A DNA stretch of 64,000 bases from Motacilla alba alba (lineage: Eukaryota; Chordata; Aves; Passeriformes; Motacillidae): the NCBI RefSeq assembly GCF_015832195.1, contig NC_052017.1, forward strand, positions 78,927,801 to 78,991,800, given 5' to 3'. The notes below the pieces were generated by a model that searched no databases, had not been told where the DNA came from, and saw only the letters and a list, made by a program, of their open reading frames with translations. The position numbers and the translations under genes were made by a program. Position 1 is the first letter of the stretch. Each line of letters opens with the position of its first letter. Below are positions 10,906 through 23,750 of this stretch, piece after piece.

Positions 10906-13900
10906 ATTGCTTCATTTTTCTTCAAATTCAGTCATTGTATGAGTTTAATGGTGAAGTTTTCTTCCCTAGTTATTCTTATTTATATACACAGATAACTCTG
11001 TTTTTCATTAAGGTAATCAGCAATAAGGCAAAGGATTGAAAGAAAATGTATGAAGCTGAACAATAAATAAGGCAGAAGCACCATCTTATTTTGCACTTCC
11101 AAACTGGTGTGTTAGGTAAATGTTCTTTCCCATTTCAAAACTTTTCCCTGTCTTTACAGCTCTTATTTTACATTGGGTTTTTTCTTTTCTCATAATTTAA
11201 TTTAAACATGAAGAAAGCATAATTTTTTGTTTATTCATGAGAGACAGAGTTTTCTTGAATTTCAAACTTTTATCGGGACACAACTTTAAACCACTTCCTA
11301 CTGTTGCAACTTCAGCCACAGAAGACAGTTTTTAGTAAAGACAATTTTTAGTAACTTTCATGTGTATAAATAATGATACAAATATTATTAGCTAAAATTA
11401 TTTTTATCAGTGCCTAAATATATTTACCAATGAGTAAGAATCTAATTTTTTTTCAGAAGCTGAGTGGTCTTATCTACCTTAAGAGTATGGAATCCATCCT
11501 TGTAGATATGCAGGGATATTGTAATTCTCAGGGTTCAAGGCTGAACAGAGAAATCTACAACTTTATTTTTCACACATCATTTGGATGGTGGTCATAGCTA
11601 AAGCTGGGTCATGAGAATAAATGAATACATTTCATAGTACTGAACTGTGCCACTGACCTGTTTGGTGAAAATCCTAGCACTTGCAGAAAGGTAGAGGAAA
11701 AAGAACAATGCACAGATATCAATACTTTTCCCCCATTCAGCACCCCATTCCTTCATGTCTACTTTTGTTTCAAGGAATCTACAGTAATGTGTCATGTTTT
11801 TCAAGCTTGAGGGCTGCTGCCTGTGAGATATCAATAAGGACACATTCTTAATAGACATCTCAGAGTTCATCTATCTGAGCATTTCAGTTCAGATCAAATG
11901 TGATGTGAATGTCCAGCCTATCGCCCCTTACTGTATTAGGCTTCAAATCAAAGAGTATGCTCTTCAAGAACATGACCTAGATTCTTAAATAAAATGAAAT
12001 CTAAAGATGTGCTTCGGAAGTGCATGAGAAGTACATTTTAATTGCTAATAGACTCAGCCTGCAGGATAGAACTAGAGCAAGTCCTTCACACCGCTGTGAA
12101 ATGCAGCATTCAGCAACAGGTATTGTTCTCGTAGTTAAGGCCCTGGAAGAGCCTTCAAGAGTGCATCCATTGGAAGTAGGAGAGGAGCTTCAGAACTCAT
12201 CAGCTCATACAGCACTGATCAGTACCAGCCATGTGAGATACTGCTGACCTTCAGAGAGGAGTTGGAGGTATGAACACTCTGTATTTGGGGCTTTCTGGGT
12301 ACTGCCGCTCCAGCCCTGCTTGATCATCACAGGCTACATCAGGACAATAAACCAAACCAACCATACCCTGAGATTCACGCCTATTACTAACAGCAGGAAA
12401 CTGAGGTGCATTTTCCCCAGTTACCATGACGTTTCGGGTCTACTCTATCCAGAGTCCACAGACAGTAAACAGAATTCCCATGCTGGAAACACCGCATGTT
12501 TTAAACTCTTAGTAAGATCTCCTCACATCCAGATAATTAAGGGTTTGTCTTTCAGTGAAATTTTTTCCTTTTGATATTCGTGTTTTACTTTCTTTCTTCC
12601 CCTCTGAAGCAGAGTCAGTCATTGAATTCCAATATTATTACTTTGTACAGCTATGAAGTTTAGTTTATACCACTGAACTTTCTCTTTCTACTGTAATAAC
12701 TAGGAATTTGCATCACTTGGTATTTTTCTCTTGATTTTATGTGCTTGCCTCCTACATCAATTATTTAATTTTTGCAAAGAAATGTTATGACATGAACTTG
12801 TCTTCTAAATACTTGGAAAAGAAAAAAAAAAGGAGGGAGGAGAAAAAAGGGAAGTTGAAGGAACTAACCAGACTTTAATTTAAAAACCCTACTGAAAATC
12901 GTGTGAGTACCAATATTCAGGAATTTAGCAGTTTTTACCAGTAACCTGCCCTTTAGAAGACACACCTTTTCTATTATGATAGGTTGTAACTGCCGTCTCA
13001 CACAAAGAAATTTGCAGGGCAAATATTTTAGAGTGACATCACTAACAATGAGAAAATATTTGTTATCGCCATTATTGCATTAATTTTAAGGCACCCATGA
13101 AAAAAAGCAACTGCCTAAATTTCACATGATCTTTCTAATTGAAAATAATGCCTGATTCTTTTTAAAGAACATTTAAACATTACATGGGTTCATATGCTAT
13201 AGAATCTTTGCTTCCAAGGTTGTTTCTTATGCAGCAGAATGTCTTTTTCGGTCTGTGACATTCTTTCAATGATATCTACTAGCTTGTTTCTGAAATTGCC
13301 AGATGCATGGATGCATGTTTCCTATTGTTATGAATTAACCCAAATAAGCAAAAAGATTTTGCTAGAAATTGTGTTAGTTTAACATTGTGGTGGATTTCTA
13401 CATATATTAAAAACCAGAATTGTTAAAAATAGTATTTTATGGTATGAGATTTTCATCTAAGAACCCTAATTAAATGTGTTTTACTTATCTCTAATGCCAA
13501 TAATTTTCTATTACAATTCTAATTTAAATATTTGAATAAAGAATATTTATATATTTACTTGTTTTCTGAAAAATTTCCATAAGTCGACCATTTCCTAGAC
13601 ACAATTATCTAACAGCAGCACATTAATTGCACAGACATAATGAAAAGTGCATTGCTATGCATAGTAGTACATAACTTTTCAGCTTAATAATAGCTATATA
13701 CTAAAGAGATTGCTAAAAGGAAACACAGGCATATTCAAGATAAATTATCTACTTGAAGCATTAGAAAAAAAGTTTTGGAACAGCTTCTTTAATATTAAAC
13801 CTGTTCCTTGAAGTAGCATTAAAACTTGGTATATTTGAAGGAATTTGTGATTAATTTTTACCCATGCTAAACAGATGACACAGTTTAATTGGATTATTAT

Positions 13901-16900
13901 GTGGGTATTTTATCTCCTTTATGTCTTTTTTTTTTTCTTTTTATAACAATAATATGTAAGTTAAAGAAAAATAAGATTAAGTAATAAAAACCCAATATAT
14001 TTGCCTTTAAAATCAGGTTGCATCACTCCTGTGAGCCTCAACTGTACATTCACATACTTAGAAGTTACTAAATGGAGATTTTTAACCCCTTTTAAGAAAA
14101 GCCATGTTAGAAGAGGGCCAAAATTACACCTTTACACAATATATTTATTGATTTTTTTTGACCTTATTTACGTTAAAAACTATTTTCTTTTCTTTATCCG
14201 TGAAAAAAAAATTACTTGAAATTTTGACCATTGATAACAAAGTATTTATTTACCTTGATGGGAAAACTTCATGGATATTGAACAGTTAATTAAAGAAAAT
14301 ATTTCTTAATTTTGATAAGAAAGCTGAAGAAATCAAACTTTCTGACTATTGTTTTTGATCTTTCCATGAGAAGAGAAAACAACTAAATGTATTTCCTCAG
14401 TAAATAGGTAAGGGATGAGAATAGAAACAAGTTCAGAACATTCTCCTTGATACATTTTACCCTGGGAATAGGACAAAAATAGTTGAATAATAGAAAATCT
14501 GCAATTATTTGGGCATGAAGGAAAGTACACTTTTCAGAAAAGTTGCCATAGCAGAATGTTACTACATGCAATTTTCCAAGGAAAGGTTACTATTTTTCTA
14601 GGCTTGAGAATGGGAAACAAAGTATTTTGATAGGAAGGACATTAAGATAGGGCTCAGACAACTTGATTTAACTTTGAAATGCATTGTCTTCACTTGAGTG
14701 AATGACACATTTAAGGCATGATGTCTCTGATTGTTCTTAGAAATATTGTGGTAGAGTTCCTTATCAATTTTTTTAGTGACCTCTTAAAAAAGATGATGCA
14801 GCATAATGCAACCTGTCACATCTTATATACTACTATTCACATATTTGTTTTACCTTGTTTCTACTCAGACTCTGCTCTTTCTTTGAATTGTTTGCTCCCA
14901 TTTGTATACACATAGAGAAAATTCTGGAGCTGTTACAGAAGAAATTCTAGTACTGAGATCGAGTATATAGACATTCACATTTACCCCAAAGTGAGGCAAC
15001 ATGTTGTCTGCTAGAACAAGCACCTTCTGCTAATGGATGTTGATAGTTTAACCAAAGCTACAGATAAGTAGCTTCTGCATGAACACTTCTGCATGAGACA
15101 GCTTGGAAACTCTATTTAACAAAAGTTGTTAACAATATAGTAGATGGGGAGGGGAGGGGAGGTGGTGGCATAAACCATTCCAAATGACTGGAATTTTTCT
15201 CTTGTCAGGAGTAGGGATTGTAGAAAACTACACAGGTGATTTTACAATCAATAATAAGGGATGTAGCAAGGCAGATCAATGCTTCTTTCAAAGAAGACAA
15301 GATTAGATGTCAGGGGTTTCTCAGAAGAGAACTTGACCCTACAGAGCTGATAGAAACACCTTGACATTTTGTTTTTCCAAAGAGAACAAAGGAACCACTC
15401 TGAAGCCAAATAGCTGGCTGTAAGTTCTGCTTGAAGTTCTCTTCTTTGTGTTTGAGTATACTAACAATTTTATGAACCTCTTGAAGCAAGGAACATGTCA
15501 ATGGAAGGAGACAGCTATGACAGTGGGATGTGAAACCGTGTCTTCTACACTGAGAGTGGTTTACAGTGCTAGCCAAGAATTTGTCACTTCTGTGACTGGC
15601 TGTGAAGGCTTTGTGATTTCAAGTGGGAAGAACTGAGAATTTAAAATATGATTCTAAAATATGATTCCCTTGGGAAGGGATCTGGTCCTTGCAAATATAA
15701 AATGTTAAACAAAAGTAAATACCAGTAGTTGATTACAAGAGCTAAAAAACCCATTGGTGTTCTTTAAAATCTCAAGCTGCAAATTTGGATATGACATTGG
15801 AGAACAATTTTAAATTGTTCTGCCAGACACTGAAATACAGTTTTCTTTAAAGAGAGAACTGTCTTTAGAGATTGATCTAGTTTATTTTTCAGGAAAAAAA
15901 TCCTGGTTCGTAATTACTTATTAATAATTCAGCTGATACATGCTTGCAATGCACTTCAGAAGGTCAATTTTAATATTTATGCATAAGGTTCTCACTAGAA
16001 AACAAAGGACTATAACTACAATTAAAAATTTTACAATTTTTTACACATTAGATTTTAATCTAAGGTATATTATCATGGTGTATACTTCCGTAACTCAATC
16101 AGATAGTAAATGTTAAGGTAGCAGGAGGTTTATCATTAGAGGAAAGTGATTCAGTAATTATTAACAGACATATGCTGTAATCCTGTCTTTTTGAGCACTT
16201 CATAAATGTGTAGAATTTCCAAAACCTTAAAACTAGATATGAACACTCTTTTCTGTTTCTTCATTTTCTGACTAATCTTTCTTCTCCTGAAGGTCCTTCA
16301 TTCGACCACTTTTCCATTCCCGTTCACACAAGAGTATTCCACAATATTAAAAGCTAGGAGAAAATCTGTTCTTCAAATGTGCTTCTGTATTGGAAAAGAA
16401 TACTTGCTTATGTCTGAAGAGGAACCTGTCATTAGAATCCAAATCCATCTTCTGAACCTAAGAAATGTCATATTGCTTTAAACCAGAGGTCAACATGACC
16501 TGTATCCCATTTTCAACTGTACTAAAAGCAGATACTTGTGAAAGGGTAAATAACATAGGAAGCATACAAATATTGTCTGTGAAATATATTTCCTATCTTC
16601 AACAACCTACAATTCAGTCTGAAGTATTTGTCACCATGAATTTCTAGCTAAAAGTGTCTGTCTGGATTTCTCTTCCATCAACTTATTTGTCCAGTCATTT
16701 CAAGTCCGTGTAAATAAATGTGATATCCACAACAGTGGTGGCAAGTAATTTAACTGCTTAATTACAGGTCAACTTATTTTACTTGCTCTGCATCTGTCAC
16801 TTGATAGATTAATTTGATTTTACCTATTCCTTTTACTGGGATGGAGAGTGAATAGCTAACACCTTTTATTTTTCACTAAGTCCCATTTATCTCCCTTTAA

Positions 16901-19900
16901 TGACTTTCAAGCTAAATTAAAACCAAGTTTATTTAGAAACTTCTTCATGTAGTAAACAACTACATACATTTAATCAGTCTTGCTGACCTTCTGACAACCT
17001 TTATGAATTTGATTTAAGGTCCAACCAGACTGCATGTCATTCTACATGTGAAGTCAACAATAGTGTCATAGTTCCCTCAGTTTCATTCTCCTTCTTTCTA
17101 GTACTTCCTAAGATTAAATTTGCCTTTTACCTACAATCTTAAAAAAGGGGAAGCAGTGATTTCTCATTCATCTGAGATAAATGGAGAATTAACACACACA
17201 AGTGATCCCTCTTTTCTAATAAGTAATCTTATGCAGCATGGGAGTGCATAAATTATTCAATAGAATCATCATCAGTGGAACATCTTAATTCTTTTCGGTC
17301 AACCAAGAGTACTAAGCTGTTTTATTTTACTCAGACAACTTATACCTCTCACTTAGGGCACAAGTAGATATATTGAGGAATGATATCCTAGTGGCTCTGT
17401 CATGATCCAATTAGCCGCACAAAAATTTTCCAGCTTAGGAGACAAGGAAAGGAAGCACCTCCAGATTTCTGCTGCTAGTTTTCAGAAGAGGTGAATGACG
17501 CACTGAAAAAAGTTAAACTTCTCTTAACTCTGTTTGCTACAGCCATTTTTTGGAATATTATTGGTCCAGTTTCATTGGTCCATCCCCTAAAGAGGTACAG
17601 AGAACTCTATCTCAGCACCTCAGAGTTAGAGAGCCATCTAAAGAAATAATATGTGGTGATTAAAGATAGTGATAGAAGCATCAGCCAGATGTGTCTATCT
17701 CACATTTAACCCTAGTTTGCAGGTCTCAACCTGAAATACATTCTGAGCCAACCCCATTGAACACCTAAGCATGCGACTAATTAATTAACTGTTGCACAAA
17801 AACAAGCTGGCAGCTCTTGTTGTGAAGTATAATAGAAAGCATTTACTGTTTTATAATAATTCTGAGTACAGAACTATCAAAATAAGCAGAATTGATTTTA
17901 TGACTGATGAATAAAAATTAATCAATGATCCATCTCAGCTGTAACATTAAGATATTTTTAAATTACCAAGCTTAATAACAGTTGCTAAACATGACATCTG
18001 GTATTTTCTGTTAATCAGTACATTAGAATTTAATCTGGTTTTAATCTCATTAATTCAGAGAACATCTACTTAAAATCGTCGTCTTATAAGCATTTTATAT
18101 TCAACACCTTTTACCACATCTCTTCCAGTCTGTGTTCTACTGTATCACAGTAGAATTTTATAAAAGAGCTGATGGTTAAATACTCTTCTATAGCCTGCTA
18201 ATCAACACTATGGTGAGAAATATAAACTACTGGCTCACACGTGGCAACTGAGAAAATCAAAACTTGCTATTATGTCACTTTGTGACAAATGTGGTTTTGT
18301 CTTCCAAGAATTCCTCTATCAATAGAAACAATGTACTTATTTTGAGATAGTTATCTGTTTTATGTCTAGCAAAAGTCTTGGGAAGTGCATCAGTAGTTTC
18401 AGCTTGTGGACAAGCATTTACAAATAGATTGAATTTCTCCTCCCATTACTTCATCACATTAGGCTTGATAAAAAATTTGCTGAGAATACAAGGATTGCCC
18501 AAACTGAGGTATAATGTAGAATTTTGTGCAGGAAAAACATTCAATTCCTTCAACCTTTGAAACCATAAACAAAGTGAACAAAAGGTGATGGGATAGGGCC
18601 TTACATTCACAGTTGCTCTGAGCTAATTCTCTCAACCCTTGTCAAGACTCTTGCACAATCAAATAATAAAATACTTGCAGTTTATTTTTTTCACCAGAAA
18701 CTGTATTTTCAACCTAGCAGTATGAAAGATGAAAGAGAAAAATTTTGTTCTTGGGCATGTCACTGCTGGATATCCTGAGCTATCCTTGGTGGTAAGGATT
18801 TCATCCGCTCTTTGTTTTCTTCCTTTGGGGTTTCTTCTGTCTTGTGGATTAGCTTTCCACCTTGTGTGAGTTACCAAGTCACAAGATTTACCAGCTTCCT
18901 TGTACAGGACAATATGCTAGTTCAGGGATCCAGGAACTACTTGTACGGCCAATATAGAGGCTTGCTATACCCATAAATTCAAAGTTCACTTGACATGATG
19001 TAACCAATATTTGCTTTTACTTGAAGACCTAAAAATAACATAATGAAATAATTAAAGACTGACAATGTATTACAAAAGGTTAAATACAGGTTTGTAGTAA
19101 AATTTCACAAACAGGATACAGAATAACATGTGAATGTAGCAAAATTTGCAAGATCAGACCAAAGGATATAGAAGAGACATGAGACACACCTTGTGAAATA
19201 GAAGTCCTCCTCTAGAAGCAGTTGGAAAGATAACTGATGGACACAAAAAAAGCCTTTGTCTTAAAATGAAGGTAGTCTCTATGGGGACCTGATGAGATCA
19301 CACACTTATTTTTGTGAAAGTAGACAGGACTATAGAAAAGTCAACATTAAATGAGAAAGAATGGGGAAGAAAGATGATGCTCACTCTGCTTCACGTTTCC
19401 CTCAAACCTGATCAAGGGCCATCAATGCTCAACTACACAGCATGAGCTTGAAGGTACTGTAGATTCACAGCTGCTAAATCTCCGTGTTCTCTCCAGCTTT
19501 CTAGACCTGTTTTGACTCAGAGAAACAAAACTATCCTCTGTAATTAAGGTGCATTCAAAATTTGAATTTGTACAGTAGTGTAACAATATCCCTCAGGTTT
19601 ATTCTATATTCATTTTCCAATAACTTTTAATGTACACTTTGAATTGCTGCTGATTATTATCCTCATATAACAGGACTTCCTATTATAGCCCTAGATCTCA
19701 CTCTTGAGTGAGAATGATAAACTCAGAGAGAAGAATTTATACATGAATTAGGAATGTTACCCCCTTGTGTGCATGACTTGACCTTTATTGATGCAAAATA
19801 TCACTTGCCATTTTACTGTCCAATCACGCAGTCTCTTAAATGACCTTTTGGTATTCTCAACCATTAACCCCTTTTTTTACCACCTTAATTAGCATAATCT

Positions 19901-20144
19901 CTTTATGAAAATCACTTCAGTAGCCTCTCTCTTTCCTAAAAATATTTAATATGTTGAACATCACATCTGCCAGCCGAAGTTCCTGTGCACTGCTTAGGAT
20001 CACCTCCTTTCACTTGAAAAACACTTTATCCTGTTCTCTGGTCTAAACTACTTTTCAGTTGTACCAAGATTTTCCCTCTGAAAAAATGATTGCCTTGACA
20101 GATAAATCTGAAAAATACAGTCTGGAAAAATTCAGGTAAACATA
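10906..20144. other. Long non-coding stretch, no recognised element
   Basis: About 9 kb of AT-rich sequence in which I recognise no repeat family and no gene. Open frames are all under 91 codons and have no supporting context. Minor structures are a (GGGGA)-type run at 15146-15162, a repeated CTTCTGCATGA near 15073 and 15087, and the duplicated phrase AAAATATGATTC near 15642 and 15656. The phrase GGAATCCATCCTTGTAGATAT near 11489 faintly resembles CR1 but has no flanking support. This is the quietest part of the window. It may hold old decayed repeats or conserved non-coding elements that need alignment to see. Confidence 0.55.
15146..15162. repeat. Short G-rich run (GGGGA)n
   Basis: Three consecutive GGGGA-like units followed by GGTGGTGG give a local G-rich strand in AT-rich surroundings. 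The four G-runs could in principle fold as a G-quadruplex, which is inference only. Confidence 0.7.
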
Positions 20145-20505
20145 TCACAGCATTGTTAAAATTGAAAAAGATCTATCAGATCAAGACCAAACATCAGCCT
20201 AGTATGAACTCCATGTTCACCACTAAACCATGTACGCAAGTGTCATGGCCACACATGTTTTTTATTCTTCCGTGGATGGTGACTCCACCACTCCTCTTTG
20301 GGTAGTCTGTTTCAGTGCTCGACAACCTTTTCCATTAAGAAATCTTTCCTAATATCTAATCTAAACCTCTTCTGCAGCCATTTGATGCCATTTCCTCTTC
20401 TCATGTCACATGTTACTTGGGAGAAGAGACTGATTCCCACCTGACTACAACTGTCCTTCAGGTAGATGTGGAGAACAATAGGGTTTAGGCATTCCAGGTC
20501 AATTC
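20145..20505 (-). mobile_element. CR1 LINE 3' end
   Basis: The plus strand shows the antisense CR1 3' UTR: GATCTATCAGATCAAGACCAA near 20169, a CACTAAACCATGT block near 20220, GGATGGTGACTCCACCACTCC near 20274, GGGTAGTCTGTTTCAGTG near 20299, AAATCTTTCCTAATATCTAATC near 20340 and CATTTCCTCTTCTCATGTCAC near 20390. The element is on the minus strand and 5'-truncated. The octamer tail is worn away. The first blocks fit the CR1 subfamily whose end reads 'gatcatcgagtccaacc' in antisense, distinct from the copy at 5.4 kb. The inner edge is uncertain by a few tens of bases. Confidence 0.88.
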
Positions 20506-22727
20506 CTTCTGTGAGACATCATCACAGAGGCTTAAAGAGTCAGAAACTATTAAGCTGGAGTGTTGAACCCCTACAAAAATGGGACTCTTTTTGTAAAAGA
20601 GAAAAAGAATGCTGTGACTTTGTTGGTAATATCTATTATTATGCAGAGGCTTTAGTTCAACCTTGTTTCCAATGGTTTTTCCCCTTCTCTTTTGCTCATA
20701 TTTATCCCTACTTTGTTTTAAAGTCAGATCTTATAATGGCCTGTCAGGAACAAAACTCCTGTTTATACAAAGTTTGAAAAGAGGATAACAGAACAGATGA
20801 CCATGTTGAAACAAGCATAAAGAGAATGAGGGGAAGTGCAGTGTTCTTCAAAATGGCAAGGCAGACAAACACTGGTGACCTTCATGCAAACTGTCTCCAA
20901 AGTCGGTGCAGTTACACCAGAATGTTTATTTTTAATTTTGTTCTCTAATAAAGCAGCAGCATTTTCCAATCTCAAAAAAGTCATCTCTATTTACTCAGCT
21001 GTATTATTGCTATTAATCATTGATAGATTTGTACAATGTTTTACAACTAGAGACATATTCTGTACCTAAAAGAGTTCAGGAACAGAAGACAAATTATATA
21101 CTGATAAAGAAACACCTGAGAGATTCAGGAGATATTACAACAGAAGAAACAAAATATGTTTCCAATGAAGTATTTCCAAGAGGGATTAAAAGAGAAGGAA
21201 GGTTTTCAGTAGAGCAAGGCTTTACTTAGTGATAATTACCTATCTATTGCTGCAGTTGACTGGAAAAGTTTGCTCAGGTCAAACAAAAATGCCAATAATT
21301 TTAAGTCCAACGAAACCATTATACTTCATTAACTCAAAGGGAAAAGAATATTCCCATTCAATCTTATTTCTCAATTTTGTTCTCATTCTCAATTTTGTCT
21401 CACAAATACCAGTGAATACTATTCTGACAGTCTCAATGGCATACTCTGAAATTAATTATTTCTATTTCAATTTATGTCTTTTTCATTCCACCATGAAAAA
21501 TTGTCACCACAAAAATTCTGATCTGTCTATCAATTTCTTTTATTTATTTCCTTGAATTGTATCAGTGTCTTTCTAATTTTCCACTTTGCCAAGTCTTTCT
21601 AATCATCGTTCTAATTAATTTTATTTTTTAGGAAAAAAATTAAATTATTATTAAGTTGGTTGAGGTTTTTTTTCTTCTTCTTGTTAATTAAAGGACATGT
21701 GAAGCAAACTCAGAGGTAAAGTGCAAAGGACTTTTTAGTTTGGAATTTCTGTGATACAAACAGAATTCAGGACAAGAAGCACAGAAAAATTAGTGTTTCT
21801 GTTTGAAATGAAGAAATATAAGAAGCTTGTAGTAGCATCAAGATCTGAACTGCAGTAGAGCACAGGCATCTCAAAAAAAAGGTTGTAAGCAGATGTACTT
21901 TTGCTGATTTGTTACCCAGACCTTTCATGCATGTTAAAAATTACAGCCACTTCTTAAATACAGGAAGTCATCACCCATTCCTAATGCAGAATATTTATTT
22001 CTCATTTATTTCTTTTTCACTTACAGTTCAGATCACCTGTTCTTTGGAGAAATTTCTAAACCACTTATCTTCTGAGAGTTCTGAAGTCTCCACAAATTTT
22101 GAACATAAGTTCTCACAAAAACTATAATCAAATAGAGCGAGCCACGGATTGATTCCTTCACTTGCAATTTTTCCAACAAATGGTGCAAAGTTTGGGAAAA
22201 ACAGAGTTTCTTATAAAGCAAACTTCAAGTTCATTTTCTATGGAGAGATATCCTTTCCACCAATGTAAGCATGGATCTTCAGAGAAAAACATCTGAATAT
22301 TACAGTAAGACAATGATTTTTTTATTTGATAGCTGAATACTACACTGCCTGAAGACTGAGTACTGGAATCTCTCCACAGATATTTTTATTAGTGTAATTT
22401 GAGAATAGCTTCATTACAGCACATGTACCCATAAGCATCGTTAATTTTGCAATCAAAAGGCACTGGTTGTAAGATTTGAGGTAATAACACTATCATAAGA
22501 GAAGACAAGAATATGTTTAGCCATCCCTCCTCCATGTTGGTCCTAAGAGTGAAGAAGATAAAAAAGACTTTACAATAGATTTTGCCTTCTTTAAAATTCT
22601 GTGGATAATACCAATTGTTAAAAAAGAGCACATCCTGCATCAGCTAACATAGACAGTAAAAAATATAAGCATATCCCTGGGAAACTTAAACAACTGAAAC
22701 AGCTAAAATTATTTTTCTGAGGCTTTT
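20506..22727. other. Non-coding, no recognised element
   Basis: AT-rich sequence with open frames no longer than 108 codons and no domain or splice support. A short internal repetition of CTCAATTTTGT occurs near 21370 and 21388. Confidence 0.55.
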
Positions 22728-22818
22728 TGTTTGTTTGTTTTGTCCTTTTTTTGTGTGTTTTTTTTTTTATCTCTTGGGGGTTTTGTTTGTTTGTTTGTTT
22801 GTTTGTTTGTTTGTTTTT
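22728..22818. repeat. (GTTT)n microsatellite with T-rich flank
   Basis: Two GTTT arrays are present: a short one at about 22728-22742 and a longer one at 22781-22818 with some nine units, separated by T-rich and G-rich sequence. On the minus strand these are AAAC arrays, as often seeded by A-rich retroelement tails, but no adjacent element was recognised. Confidence 0.9.
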
Positions 22819-23726
22819 AGAGAGTATTAATGTACTTAGAAAAGCCCTTCTTGTTTTCTGAAAAAAAAAAAAATTAGCCAGTTTTGACTGTAATTGAACT
22901 TTGGCCTCTTTTTTGTCTTCTGTCTGCATATATGTAGCACAGCTTTGTGCTCTTCCTGCAAAGTTTGACCTCACTTCCAGAGATCATACAGTTTCTTTTG
23001 CTGTTGATCTCCACGTTCCTATTTGCTTAGGACACAGGGGAATTACTGGCTCATGTGCTTCTCAAAGGTTGTTCTGTGATGTTGACCAACATTTGTGGAC
23101 TCCTAAGCATTTAAATGCAGATTCCCAGAATACTCTGCTATATAGCTCTCTGAACAGCTTAAGATTTGCTCTCATGAAGCCCCAGATAGTAATTATTTTG
23201 TCTTTTTTTCTCATTACACTAAAAATTTTAGACTCAAGCATTTCATGATCACTGTGGCTAAGACAGACACCTAGCATCACATAGCTCCTTATTCACAGGC
23301 AGAAAATCTCAGAGGGCATCTTTTCTAGGTGGTACCTCAATTACCTCAGACAAGAAATTATCAGGCTACAAGCCTGAAATGTTTCCAAGATCTGTTTATC
23401 AAAACAGTGTGATATTTTCAGTTGTGTCTGGGAAGCTGAAATTTCACACAGGGACAAGAGCTACTGATGCTGAAATTTCTCCAAACTGGCTGTAAAATAA
23501 CTCCTCAGTGCTTACATCCTGGCTGAATGATCAGTATTATCCATTCCCCATCTACATCTTTTTCTCCATCCCCCTAATACTTACCCAGAATCTCTCAAGC
23601 ACATCAGTGTTAAGAGCTCTGTAATCAAACCTGTCCCTTACATATAGTACGGCATCTCTAACTCACCTGCCCTGCCCACCCATCCATCTTAGTACTCCTG
23701 CTGTGAGACTCATGCCACAAGATTTC
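22819..23726. other. Non-coding, no recognised element
   Basis: A short A-run at 22861-22873 is followed by unremarkable AT-rich sequence. A 115-codon open frame on the plus strand at 22901-23248 has no recognisable domain. Confidence 0.5.
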
Positions 23727-23750
23727 ACCAGTACCAGTACCAGTACCAGT
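23727..23750. repeat. (ACCAGT)4 hexamer repeat
   Basis: Four perfect tandem copies of ACCAGT, followed within 20 bp by a short TA run (about 23765-23774). Confidence 0.92.

Noticed and set aside
10583..11039. 148-codon plus and 110-codon minus open frames
   Set aside because: Both overlap the minus-strand CR1 at 10229-10905. The plus frame is antisense, and the minus frame does not continue as an intact RT.
11486..11520. Phrase resembling the CR1 block 'gtggaatctccatccttggagatattc'
   Set aside because: The match is short and neighbouring CR1 blocks are absent.
22618..22974. 118-codon minus frame with Lys/Thr/Asn repeats
   Set aside because: It crosses the (GTTT)n microsatellite and poly-T runs; low-complexity translation only.
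23727..23750. Hexamer array as a possible CRISPR-like or regulatory array
   Set aside because: Units are contiguous with no spacers; it is an ordinary short tandem repeat.
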